Assembly (NCBI RefSeq): GCF_001657475.1 | Contig: NZ_LXEY01000118.1 | Location: 1-61,818, forward strand | Length of the DNA stretch: 61,818 bases | From: Enteractinococcus helveticum | GTDB taxonomy: Bacteria; Actinomycetota; Actinomycetes; Actinomycetales; Micrococcaceae | Direction: 5' to 3' | Shown: in pieces, positions 16,108 through 24,675 of the stretch | How the letters are laid out: each line of letters begins with the position of its first letter | How positions within the stretch are numbered: position 1 is the first letter of the stretch | Translations under genes and position numbers: made by a program | The notes under the pieces: model-generated | The model's database searches: none | What the model saw: only the letters and a program-made list of their open reading frames with translations | What the model was told of the DNA's origin: nothing

Positions 16108-17466
16108 TTAGAACCGAACAACCTTCTTATTCATAAATTCTTCGATTCCTAACGGTCCGAGTTCACGTCCGATACCCGAACGTTTCACCCCGCCAAATGG
16201 CAGATCCGGTTGGGAGCCTCCTGCTTCATTGTAGAAGACCATACCGGTTTCAATCTGATCCGCTACGTCAAGTGCAGCTTCTGGATCATCAGTGTAAATG
16301 CTGGATCCAAGACCAAATGGTGAATCGTTTGCGAGTCGAATCGCTTCCTCCACGCTGTCAACGCGGTAGACAACTGCTACCGGTCCAAACAGTTCTTCGT
16401 AGTACGCACGCATGCCAGGTTGCACGTCAGTGAGGACCGCCGGGCTGAAGAATGCTCCGCTGTCCCCCATGCGTGTACCACCGACATGCAGGGTCGCTCC
16501 GGCGGCGACGGTGTCGCTGACTTGTTCAAGCAGTTCTTCGAGTGCTTGTTCTGAGGACAGTGGCCCGACGTCGCTTTCAGGATCGATCGGCGAACCGACT
16601 TTGGCGTTCTTGAACTCTTCTACGAGCGTCTCAACGAACTCATCGTAGTATTCGTCCATGACAATCAGTCGCTTCGGAGAATTGCACGCCTGGCCTGCGT
16701 TCCGGAGCCGGATGTGTGCAATCTGTCGGGCGATGTTGCCAACGTCCTGGGTATCGAGGAGCAACAGCGGATCAGACCCGCCCAGTTCCAGAACCACTGG
16801 TTTCAGGTGTTCACCGGCGTTAGCGCCGACAGCTACCCCGGCTCGTTCACTACCGGTTAGTGAGACCCCGGCAATGCGAGGGTCAGCGATGACCTTGGCC
16901 ATTTGTTGGTTGGAGGCATACATATTAATGTAGGCATCTGCTGGCAGCCCAGCATCCAGGAGCAGTTCCTCAATAGCGGCTGCTGATTCCGGACAGTTGC
17001 GCGCGTGCTTGAGCAAGATCGTATTGCCCAGGATCAGGTTGGGTGCTGCAAAACGGGCTACCTGATAATAGGGAAAGTTCCACGGCATGATCCCGACCAG
17101 TGGACCGATGGGCTTTTTCTGCAAGAGCGCCCGTCCACCTTCAATATCCATTTCTTCGCTTGCCAGCAGCTCTTCGGCGTTGTTGGCGTAGTAACGGAAA
17201 ATGTCCCGGGACGTTTCAATTTCACCAAGCCCCTGGCCGACAGGTTTTCCCATCTCGCGGGCGATAATCCGGGCGAGCTCATCTTTGCGTTCCTCAAAGA
17301 GATCAGCCGCTCGTAAGATGATAGCTTTCCGGGTGGCCAGGGGGCACTGGGTCCAGGCCTGATAGCCCCGCTCAACACGCTCAACGGCTGCTGCGACTTG
17401 GTCATCAGTCATTTCTGGATACGTAGCCTCCACCTCACCAGTGGCAGGATTTTTTACTTGGTACAT
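16108..17466 (-). CDS. NAD(P)-dependent aldehyde dehydrogenase (succinate-semialdehyde / gamma-glutamyl aldehyde type)
   Basis: The 452-residue aldehyde dehydrogenase has its catalytic Cys in NAGQACNSPKRL and general-base Glu in VVLELGGSDPLLL. The C-terminal PFGGVKRSGIGRELGPLGIEEF is typical of the succinate-semialdehyde dehydrogenase (GabD/Sad) branch. In this island it should oxidise the aldehyde formed from a gamma-glutamylated amine, as PuuC does in the putrescine pathway. The ATG at 17466 is preceded by GAGAGG; a TTG at 17487 is a weaker alternative. The substrate is inferred from context. Confidence 0.87.
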   Translation of the reverse strand: MYQVKNPATGEVEATYPEMTDDQVAAAVERVERGYQAWTQCPLATRKAIILRAADLFEERKDELARIIAREMGKPVGQGLGEIETSRDIFRYYANNAEELLASEEMDIEGGRALLQKKPIGPLVGIMPWNFPYYQVARFAAPNLILGNTILLKHARNCPESAAAIEELLLDAGLPADAYINMYASNQQMAKVIADPRIAGVSLTGSERAGVAVGANAGEHLKPVVLELGGSDPLLLLDTQDVGNIARQIAHIRLRNAGQACNSPKRLIVMDEYYDEFVETLVEEFKNAKVGSPIDPESDVGPLSSEQALEELLEQVSDTVAAGATLHVGGTRMGDSGAFFSPAVLTDVQPGMRAYYEELFGPVAVVYRVDSVEEAIRLANDSPFGLGSSIYTDDPEAALDVADQIETGMVFYNEAGGSQPDLPFGGVKRSGIGRELGPLGIEEFMNKKVVRF

Positions 17467-17516
17467 CCAAGCCTCTCTACTCAACACCTCACCTGTACAT
17501 GACGGTGTCGTGCACA

Positions 17517-17542
17517 GGATCCGCCAGGAGACTGGCGGATCC
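17517..17542. repeat. short perfect inverted repeat, possible attenuator
   Basis: Arms GGATCCGCCAG and CTGGCGGATCC with a GAGA loop lie between the hydrolase stop (17562) and the aldehyde dehydrogenase start (17466). No T-run follows on the minus strand, so a partial terminator or mRNA processing hairpin is more likely than a full stop. Confidence 0.5.
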
Positions 17543-17561
17543 CTCTAAACATCATGAAAAA

Positions 17562-18284
17562 TCAGACACGTGCTTCTGACGCGGGCACCGCCGCCGTTTC
17601 GATCAGCCAGTCAAAGAGTCCCTGTTGTTGAGATTCCGTGGCCGCGGTGTCCTCCGGGTGCCATTGCACGGCCACCACGGGAATTGCCGGGTCTACTGGT
17701 TCAATAGCTTCAACGATGCCATCTTCAGCCGTGGCCACTGCCCGCAAGCCGAAGCCCAGACGCTCTACCGCCTGATGGTGATAGGACGACACACGAATCT
17801 GCTCTACCCCACCCAAAACCGATGCAAGCCTCGAGTCCGATACAACGTCGACATCATGATGATCGTTGCGGTGAATCTCGTGTCGAGCTGGTAGGTCTTG
17901 AATCAACGACCCACCATGCATGACATTGAACATTTGGAATCCACGGCAGATCGCTAAAACCGGAAGACGAAGTTCGATGGCTGCTCGGAGGATAGTGCGC
18001 TCAAATTCGTCTTGACCTGCGCTTTCCGCGACCTTGGTTTCCGGTCCGGTGGGTTGCCCATACAGCGACGGTTGGATGTCATTGCCACCCGGCACCAACA
18101 CCCCATCGAAGCCAACCAAGCGCTCTTGCGGCGTGAGGTTGGACTGTTCAAATAAGACGACAGGTTCACCGCCCGCACGAACAACCGAGCTCAGGACCGC
18201 GGTGGCCACCGTGTTGCCGGAGAATCTCAGACCGCTAACACTGTTGGCCCACATGCCTGGGATCGCAATCCTTGGCGCGCTCAT
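17562..18284 (-). CDS. class-I glutamine amidotransferase, gamma-glutamyl hydrolase (PuuD-like) 2
   Basis: The 240-residue hydrolase has nucleophile VLAICRGFQMFNVMHGG, the His-Glu motif AVQWHPEDT and the strand VLVPGGNDIQPSLYG. It lacks the ~30-residue N-terminal extension of the other two paralogues, so it belongs to a different sub-branch. Its ATG overlaps the stop of the binding-protein-like gene by four bases (ATGA), so the two are translationally coupled. Expected role: hydrolysis of a gamma-glutamyl amide intermediate. Confidence 0.83.
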   Translation of the reverse strand: MSAPRIAIPGMWANSVSGLRFSGNTVATAVLSSVVRAGGEPVVLFEQSNLTPQERLVGFDGVLVPGGNDIQPSLYGQPTGPETKVAESAGQDEFERTILRAAIELRLPVLAICRGFQMFNVMHGGSLIQDLPARHEIHRNDHHDVDVVSDSRLASVLGGVEQIRVSSYHHQAVERLGFGLRAVATAEDGIVEAIEPVDPAIPVVAVQWHPEDTAATESQQQGLFDWLIETAAVPASEARV

Positions 18285-18988
18285 TTGGCCACGACCTCTG
18301 CTTTATCCAATGGGAAAGCCAACGAGGGCATCCATCTTGTCCAAGCTTGCTCAAGCGATCCGTTGTTGATGGCTTCGTCTAGACCACGGTTGATCGCTTC
18401 GCGGAGCTCATCGTTGCCATGAGCCACGCCAATGGCCCAGCGATTTTGAGTTCGCACGGTAAAGGCAACATCAAAATCAGGGTCTTGTTCTGCAAGTGGC
18501 AGCATGACGACGTCGTCATCAACGAAAGCATCGATGGCACCGCTGCGGGTGGCTTCGATCATAGCCCCGAATACGTCTTCGCCTTCAAACGGGACAAGGA
18601 TTGCACCGTCGAATGTCTCTGCAAGGGCCATGTTGGCAGAGTTTGCAATGGCACCAACTTTCAGCCCCTTCAACTGACTTGCATCAGTGATCCCGCGTCC
18701 GGCCTTGACGATCACCGTTTCATCAAACACGGCGTAGGGATCGGTAAAGTCAACGAACTTCTTGCGTTCGTCGGTAATGGCCTGTCCACACCACACGGCA
18801 TCGACGTCACCGGAGGCGACAGCCGGGAGCATATCTTCCCAGTTGAGATAGACCCATTCGAAATTTTGTCCCATGAGCCCGAAGACTATCTCAGCAGCTT
18901 CCGGTTCATAGCCGATGCGGTTGCCCCGATCATCTTGGAGATCGAAGAGCGGCAGGGCTTCGCTATCGATACATGCGATTCGCAACAT
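18281..18988 (-). CDS. SBP_bac_3-type amino-acid-binding fold without signal peptide
   Basis: This 235-residue protein has the full family-3 solute-binding layout. The start is MLRIACIDSEALPLFDLQD, then YEPEAAEIVFGLMG, WEDMLPAVASGDVDAVWCG, ERKKFVDFTDPY, SQLKGLKVGAIANSAN and the C-terminal lobe GNDELREAINRGLDEAI. Ordinary members begin with a signal peptide or lipobox; here the first beta strand starts at residue 2. The ATG has GAGG upstream, and no longer in-frame start exists before the ligase gene stop, so it is genuinely unexported. No ABC permease is nearby. It sits between the ligase and hydrolase 2. A cytosolic ligand carrier, a sensor or an enzyme-like role is possible; the function is unknown. 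Confidence 0.8.
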   Translation of the reverse strand: MLRIACIDSEALPLFDLQDDRGNRIGYEPEAAEIVFGLMGQNFEWVYLNWEDMLPAVASGDVDAVWCGQAITDERKKFVDFTDPYAVFDETVIVKAGRGITDASQLKGLKVGAIANSANMALAETFDGAILVPFEGEDVFGAMIEATRSGAIDAFVDDDVVMLPLAEQDPDFDVAFTVRTQNRWAIGVAHGNDELREAINRGLDEAINNGSLEQAWTRWMPSLAFPLDKAEVVAK

Positions 18989-19029
18989 TTATCTTCCCTC
19001 GAAAGTTCGTTTGCTGGCTTTAGAGTGGC

Positions 19030-20484
19030 TTATGGAATGCTTGCCCAGTACTGGGTGAATTCCCACTCTGTCAGGGTTGAGCAGTAGCGGGCCCATTCAT
19101 CGTTTTTGATGTCGAGATAAACGCTGGTGAGTTCGCTTGGAATTGTATTCATCAGGAAAGTGTCAGCTTTGAACTCTTCGATGGCTTCACCCATGGTTCG
19201 CGGTACTGTCAGCCCGGCGAAGTCAGAAACGACACCCATTGGTTCACCCGCATCCAATTTATTCGTCAGACCATCATCCATGGCAGCGAGCAAATAGGTG
19301 TGCGAGAGGTATGGGTTCACCGAGGCGTCCGGTTGACGATATTCCATGCGACCGTTGGCTGAGATTCGCATTGTGGCGTCGCGACCATCGAGACCCCAGG
19401 TCAAATCCATAGTCACGTACTGACCAACGTCCCAGAACCGTTTGTAGGAGTTGACGGTGGAGTTCATGATCAACGCGGCGCCCGGAGTGTGCTTCAGGAT
19501 CCCTGCGATGGCGTGCTTTGCTAGCTCGGTGGCGTGCAGTTCAACTCGTCCGTCTTCCACGACATTTTCTTCACCGCGCCATAGGCTGAGGTTGTGGTGG
19601 CAACCGTTGCCCATTTTGCCGTTGGTGGGTTTCGGCATGAAGCTTGCTTCCATGTCGAGTTCACGTGCAACTTGGCGGCAAATCTGACGGTAGGTAGTCA
19701 TGCGATCGGCGGTGAGGTTGGACTGGTCGTAGTTCCAGTTCAACTCAATCTGGCCGTCGTCTTCGTAATCACCCTGGATCATGTCGAAACCCATAGCTTC
19801 GGCGTAGGTCATGATCTTCTTGTAGACCGGGCGCATGCGCTCCAAGTTTTCTACGAGATAGGCAGGCGATGCACCATCTTTGACCAGCACTTCAGCCATC
19901 GAGCCGACCCAGGTCATTTCTGGCTCCAGACCGGAGCGCAGCTCCAGTCCGGTACGGTCGGTAAATTCTTCGTGTGCGATCTTGAATAGCGCACGTACGT
20001 CTGTTGGCAGGACCGAGCCACCGATCTCGCCGAAGTGCAGTGGCTCGTAGGCACGGCACCAGATAGTCGCTACTGACGAGTCCCATGCAAGCGGGGTGAA
20101 TGTTTCAGGCTCTGGTAGCGCCCAGAATTCTTTGGCTTCCACGCCCCCGTGCACCATATTGCCCTCGCGCGTGGTCTGCAGGTCTGCCATGGCAGGGCGG
20201 TGCATTGCAATACCTTTACGAAGAAGGTTTTCAAAATGTTTCGCGGGAACAACTTTGGCTACAACACGTCCCTGCATGGTTGGGATTTGGTAGTAGATAA
20301 ACTCGGTTCCGGCAGCCTGAATTTTTTCGGCCAGCTCTTGGACGACGTCATGAGACATGTTGTGTTCACGGTGGCGGGCGAACGCATCTTTATCTGCGTA
20401 ACGACGTTGCAGCCGCTCGGCAAGGCTCGGTCCTTGTGTCAGGATGTCATGAGTTTCAGGTGCTCGCGTAGTCATAGCGGTCAT
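19030..20484 (-). CDS. glutamine-synthetase-family gamma-glutamyl-amide ligase
   Basis: The 484-residue GS-fold protein keeps the ATP/metal core: KPTNGKMGNGCHHNLS at ~245, STVNSYKRF, and WGLDGRDATMRIS. The FDGSS ammonium-site segment of true GlnA is not recognisable; RKGIAMHRPAMADLQT stands there instead. Relatives such as PuuA, IpuC and actinobacterial GlnA4-type enzymes join glutamate to amines. With a P450, an aldehyde dehydrogenase and PuuD-like hydrolases alongside, I infer gamma-glutamylation of an amine. A glutamine-synthetase-like gene also accompanies the P450 of mycobacterial morpholine/piperidine degradation. ATG 20484 follows AAGGAG; a longer reading runs into the P450 gene and has no ribosome-binding site. 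Confidence 0.87.
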   Translation of the reverse strand: MTAMTTRAPETHDILTQGPSLAERLQRRYADKDAFARHREHNMSHDVVQELAEKIQAAGTEFIYYQIPTMQGRVVAKVVPAKHFENLLRKGIAMHRPAMADLQTTREGNMVHGGVEAKEFWALPEPETFTPLAWDSSVATIWCRAYEPLHFGEIGGSVLPTDVRALFKIAHEEFTDRTGLELRSGLEPEMTWVGSMAEVLVKDGASPAYLVENLERMRPVYKKIMTYAEAMGFDMIQGDYEDDGQIELNWNYDQSNLTADRMTTYRQICRQVARELDMEASFMPKPTNGKMGNGCHHNLSLWRGEENVVEDGRVELHATELAKHAIAGILKHTPGAALIMNSTVNSYKRFWDVGQYVTMDLTWGLDGRDATMRISANGRMEYRQPDASVNPYLSHTYLLAAMDDGLTNKLDAGEPMGVVSDFAGLTVPRTMGEAIEEFKADTFLMNTIPSELTSVYLDIKNDEWARYCSTLTEWEFTQYWASIP

Positions 20485-20522
20485 GGGAATCTCCTTGAAA
20501 GTCTGTTTATTAGAAAGTGTTG

Positions 20523-21734
20523 TTAGCTGCGTTTTGTGAACCGAATAGGCAGTCGTACTGGTCCCGTGTTGCCGGAGTCTGGGAGCCATTCGTCCGCACC
20601 GTCTAGCTGAATGTCGGTCATTGCAGCAGCAAGCGTGGCCAAAGCAACGCTCATATCCGCCTTGGCGATGTGCTGTCCGATGCACTGGTGTTTGCCACCG
20701 CCAAAGGTGAAGTGGGCTTTTCTATCTTTTTCACTGATGTCGATCTCGGGGTTCGGGAACGCTTCGATATCGGTTCCCGACGAGGCAGTAAACAGGTGGA
20801 CCGTCGTCCCTTTTTCAAAATGCACGCCGTTGAATTCGAAATCTTCAACAGCTTCACGAGTAACCCAGCGCGTCGTGGGGTTCACGCGCAAAACTTCTTC
20901 CAATGCCCGATCGACCAGTGTTGGATCAGCCGCCAGTTTTTCCCACTCTTGTGGGTTGTGCATGAAGGTTTGGATGGCCAGGCCCAGCTGGTTACGCGTG
21001 GTGTCCATACCGCCGAAGAGCATCAACACGATGGCGTTTCGAAGCTCTTCAGGTGACAAGCTGTCGCTATCTGTGCTGCTCTTGGTCACCAGCGTGGAGA
21101 TGACGTCGTCAACCGGATTCTCGCGGCGTTCCTGAATAAGCGTTTCTACAAACTCGTACAGTTCATCCACCGCTGTATCGATCTGCTGAATTTCTTCATT
21201 GATGTTGACGGAGAGCGCTAGACCGATGGTGTCAGCACGGTCGGCAATAAATTGCCAGTGCTCTTCCGGTAGACCCAGCATGATGCAAAGGGCACGGGTC
21301 GCAAAAGGTGCCGCGAAATCGTTTACGAATTCGATTGAGCCCCTCTCAACGATGCTCGCGACGAGCTCGTTTGCGAGGACCTGAAAATCGGCTTTGAGTT
21401 TACGAGCGCGTGCCGGGGAAAAAGCAGGGTTCAGCAGGCGACGGATTCGGGTGTGTTCGGTCCCTTCCAGGACAAGCAGGTTCTTGCTCCACCACTGGTA
21501 GAACGAGCCGCTGTGAACACCGTGGTGTTCAGGCCACTGAGCACTGCCTTGCGACAGTGAGGTGTTGCGCAACAACGTACCTACCTCGGCATGGCGAAGA
21601 ACTGCATATCCGTAGTTCGTCTTCGCAATCCACGATTCATCGCGTGCCCGACGAACAGCTTCAGACTGCATCGCAAAACTTGGATCTGCAATGTTGAAGT
21701 ACGGCATATCGATGCCTGGTGAAACCTGTGTCAC
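20523..21734 (-). CDS. cytochrome P450 (amine-island P450)
   Basis: The ~403-residue bacterial class P450 has the I-helix oxygen motif LMLFGGMDTTRNQ, a K-helix ALEEVLRVNPTTRWVTRE and the heme loop FTFGGGKHQCIGQHIAK, with the cysteine ligand at ~351. It is soluble, with no membrane anchor. I favour the GTG at 21734, which has GGGGG six bases upstream, over an ATG at 21758 that has no ribosome-binding site. It is divergent from the reductase/flavodoxin pair and upstream of the ligase. Together these suggest oxidative N- or C-hydroxylation of an amine or its gamma-glutamyl amide, in the manner of the P450s of morpholine/piperidine utilisers. Subfamily and substrate are not determinable here. Confidence 0.93.
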   Translation of the reverse strand: MTQVSPGIDMPYFNIADPSFAMQSEAVRRARDESWIAKTNYGYAVLRHAEVGTLLRNTSLSQGSAQWPEHHGVHSGSFYQWWSKNLLVLEGTEHTRIRRLLNPAFSPARARKLKADFQVLANELVASIVERGSIEFVNDFAAPFATRALCIMLGLPEEHWQFIADRADTIGLALSVNINEEIQQIDTAVDELYEFVETLIQERRENPVDDVISTLVTKSSTDSDSLSPEELRNAIVLMLFGGMDTTRNQLGLAIQTFMHNPQEWEKLAADPTLVDRALEEVLRVNPTTRWVTREAVEDFEFNGVHFEKGTTVHLFTASSGTDIEAFPNPEIDISEKDRKAHFTFGGGKHQCIGQHIAKADMSVALATLAAAMTDIQLDGADEWLPDSGNTGPVRLPIRFTKRS

Positions 21735-22048
21735 GCTAATCCCCCGTAATACATTCATTTGAAGAGGTTTAAGATTTGGAATGTGATCGATCTAACCACA
21801 AATACTACTGTGAGGCAACTTACATCAACGCGTAGCGACGGCCTCACTCAGGGGCGACAATCCGGCATTGCTCGTGCCGCCACTGCAGTCCGCCAACTAG
21901 TAAACTGAAAAAACTTTACCCTCATGGACTGCTCGTGAAACTTACGCCTGTGAGTTGCAACACAAGACAATTTAGATAATGATTTAGGAGCGAATGTTTT
22001 AGCAGTTGCAGAGAAAACAACGAACTCTGTGCGTGAAAGGAAGCTCCT

Positions 22049-23338
22049 ATGCAAGCCGAGAAAAACCTGCAAATCGCTGTTGTGGGCTCAGGCCCCAGCG
22101 GTTGCTTTCTTGCCCAGGCCCTTAATAGAAAACGCCCAGACGATATCATTACAGTCTTTGATCAGCTGGCCGCCCCGTATGGGCTCATTCGTTACGGGGT
22201 GGCTACCGATCATCAGCAAACAAAGGCCATTACTCGACAGTTCGACCGCCTCTTTGCAAAAGATAATATTCGTTTCGCTGGCAACATTGAGATCGGGACC
22301 GAAGTCTCGATCGACGACCTTCGGCAGAACTTCGATGTCGTGGTACTTGCCACAGGTCGACCCAATGCGCGCCAGCTGGAAATCCCTGGCCAAGACCTCG
22401 AGGGAGTCTTCACCTCAGGCGACATCATTTATTCCTTGAACTCATTTCAAGGAAAGACAGATGTCTTCTCAACACTGGGAGAAAATATCGTTCTGGTCGG
22501 TGGCGGGAACGTTGCCCTGGACATTCTTCGCTTCCTCATCAAAGAGCACACTGACTATGACGGTAGCGACGTCAACGACGAAGCTCTTAGGACGTACCTG
22601 CAGGCTCCCGTCAAAACAGTGACCATATTGAATCGTTCGGACATCGATGGCGCCAAGGGCGACGCCGCGATGCTCAAAGAGCTTGGCACCATTGAGGGAA
22701 TCAGCTTCTCTTCGAACCATGAACCTGCACATGATATGGATCCGAAGTCGCCCGGCGGTCGCCGTCGTGGGGTTATCGAAGAACTGATGGCAACATCCGC
22801 TTCGTCGCCTCGAGTCAGCGTGAATTTCCAGTTTGGTGCGACTCCGACACAGTTCCTCGGCGACGAGCAGCTGCAAAGTGTTGAAGTGCTAGATACTACG
22901 TCCAATGAACTGACAGAAATCGCCGCTGATTCAGTCGTCACGGCCATTGGGTTTGATGCAGACGACAAATCACCCATCTATCACGGCCACGAAGATCTCA
23001 TGGCTGTCACTGAGGACTCTGGACGCATCGAACCAGGACTCTACCGCACCGGTTGGTTAAAACGCGGAGCCATCGGCACCATCCCTGCAAACCGGGCGTG
23101 CGCGCTGGAAGTCGCTAATGAAGTGCTCGAAGACATCGATACCAATCAACTACCTTCGCATAACTCAAAGCTTGGATTCGATGGCCTCAAACCACTACTC
23201 GACAGAGACCCGGTCTCTTTCTCCCAATGGGTTGCGGCAAACGAACTGGAAGTGAAATTGGCTGATGTAAACCGTGTCCGCAAAAAGTTTGTCGGCCAAC
23301 AAGAAATCCTCGATCAAATCCAGCCCATCAATTCTTAA
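22049..23338 (+). CDS. adrenodoxin-reductase-like NADPH:flavodoxin/ferredoxin reductase
   Basis: The 429-residue FAD enzyme of the FprA/adrenodoxin reductase family begins VAVVGSGPSGCFLAQAL (FAD). It continues with PYGLIRYGVATDHQQTK, typical of the family, and VGGGNVALDILRFL, the NADP site. It should draw electrons from NADPH and hand them to the flavodoxin encoded 33 bases downstream, feeding the divergent P450. The ATG at 22049 follows AAAGGAAGCTCCT. The 314 bases between the two divergent starts must hold both promoters; I saw no clear operator there. Confidence 0.9.
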   Translation: MQAEKNLQIAVVGSGPSGCFLAQALNRKRPDDIITVFDQLAAPYGLIRYGVATDHQQTKAITRQFDRLFAKDNIRFAGNIEIGTEVSIDDLRQNFDVVVLATGRPNARQLEIPGQDLEGVFTSGDIIYSLNSFQGKTDVFSTLGENIVLVGGGNVALDILRFLIKEHTDYDGSDVNDEALRTYLQAPVKTVTILNRSDIDGAKGDAAMLKELGTIEGISFSSNHEPAHDMDPKSPGGRRRGVIEELMATSASSPRVSVNFQFGATPTQFLGDEQLQSVEVLDTTSNELTEIAADSVVTAIGFDADDKSPIYHGHEDLMAVTEDSGRIEPGLYRTGWLKRGAIGTIPANRACALEVANEVLEDIDTNQLPSHNSKLGFDGLKPLLDRDPVSFSQWVAANELEVKLADVNRVRKKFVGQQEILDQIQPINS

Positions 23339-23371
23339 TCACCCGTTTCACATATGACACAAAGGAACACC

Positions 23372-23857
23372 ATGAAAATTCAAATCTTATATGGCACCGA
23401 ATCAGGCAATGCCGAGCTTCTGGCAATGGATCTAGAAGAACATATCAGTTCTGAAGGAGACCACGACGTCGAACTGGCAGACCTTCAAGAATTTGAAGTT
23501 GATGCTCTCAACCCTGAGACCTATTACATCATTGCCTGCTCCACCCACGGTGAAGGCGAGCTGCCTTACACGGCCCAGGGTTTTTACGAAAACCTTGTCG
23601 AAGCCTCACCAAATCTCGAAGGTCTTCACTACGCCATGTTTGGTCTAGGAGATCGCTTCTACGAAGACACCTACAGTCAAGGCAGCGAAGTCCTCGACAC
23701 GAAGTTAACTGAACTTGGTGCCACCCGGGTGGGCGAGTACGGTCGACATGACGCTTCTTCGCTTGAGGTCACACCGTCTGATGCTGCATTAGAATGGCTG
23801 CCACAAGCATTAGCGGCTTTCTCGGATGTCCGAGAAAATGTACCCGCTGCTAGTTGA
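23372..23857 (+). CDS. flavodoxin-like FMN protein
   Basis: The 161-residue flavodoxin has its FMN phosphate loop at the very start (YGTESGNAELLA), then STHGEGELPYTAQGFYENL and the isoalloxazine loop YAMFGLGDRFYEDTYSQG. It replaces the ferredoxin normally used by bacterial P450s, as in P450cin with cindoxin. The ATG at 23372 has AAGGA five bases upstream; an earlier frame opening at 23354 is less well supported. Confidence 0.9.
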   Translation: MKIQILYGTESGNAELLAMDLEEHISSEGDHDVELADLQEFEVDALNPETYYIIACSTHGEGELPYTAQGFYENLVEASPNLEGLHYAMFGLGDRFYEDTYSQGSEVLDTKLTELGATRVGEYGRHDASSLEVTPSDAALEWLPQALAAFSDVRENVPAAS

Positions 23858-23915
23858 GCACACCACCCCGGACACGGGGATGCCTGCTCATCGCGCACCG
23901 ATTCATGAGGGACCG

Positions 23916-24668
23916 ATGCACTCGCAGATACCACTTGTTGGCGAAGCCTCCGCAGGCGTCATACCGTTAGGTTATGAGCACTACCATGCGGGGCAGATAG
24001 CGACCGCAATTTCCCTAGGTGCTCTGTCGGTCGGTGATCGACTGCCCTCTGAAGCTGAACTGGCGACCCAATTCGGGGTGGCAGTCGCCACCATTCGGAA
24101 ATCATTAGCAGAGCTACGAGAAGCCGGTCTAGTTGAAACCCATCGGGGCCGAAGCGGTGGGACCTTTGTGGTGCAAGTGCCTTTCCCGACTGATGAACAG
24201 ATCACGCAGTATTTGTCGGGTATCAGCATCGTGAATTTCCGCGACTTCGGGGACGAACGCGTGACGATAAGCCGAGGCATCGCTCGATTTGCCGCCCAAC
24301 GAGCGCAAAAGAGCTCTCTTGAGACTATGCGTTCTGCGGCGGAAAAACTGGCTACAGCTGCTGAGCCCTCAGCGCTAGCGAGCCGCTACAGCAAATTTCA
24401 CACTGAAGTCGCCGTTGCTGCCCAATCTCCTCGACTGCTGCGCACACAAATGCGACTCTTAAGTGAAATCAGCTCCCTGCTCTGGTCCCCAGGCGGAGCA
24501 GGTCTCGCCCCTGACGATGTTTACCGCGACCACATAGAATTGGTGGACGCCCTAACGGCCCGAGACGTCGATCATGCACAACAGGTAATTGAACGTCATG
24601 TGCAAGATGGCGTCTATCGTCTCATTGATGTGAAGCTCACGCTCCAAAACCACCCGGATGTAGAGTAA
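23916..24668 (+). CDS. GntR-family regulator (FadR-like)
   Basis: The ~250-residue regulator has the winged helix LSVGDRLPSEAELATQFGVA then ATIRKSLAELREAGLVETHR, followed by an FCD-type helical ligand domain containing RYSKFHTEVAVAAQSPRLLR. I chose the ATG at 23916 because GAGG lies five bases before it. Longer readings from 23826 or 23880 overlap or crowd the flavodoxin gene end. It is in line with reductase and flavodoxin and eight bases before the Cache gene, so it is probably the pathway-specific regulator of the amine island. No operator could be recognised with confidence. Confidence 0.85.
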   Translation: MHSQIPLVGEASAGVIPLGYEHYHAGQIATAISLGALSVGDRLPSEAELATQFGVAVATIRKSLAELREAGLVETHRGRSGGTFVVQVPFPTDEQITQYLSGISIVNFRDFGDERVTISRGIARFAAQRAQKSSLETMRSAAEKLATAAEPSALASRYSKFHTEVAVAAQSPRLLRTQMRLLSEISSLLWSPGGAGLAPDDVYRDHIELVDALTARDVDHAQQVIERHVQDGVYRLIDVKLTLQNHPDVE

Positions 24669-24675
24669 GGGTTTT

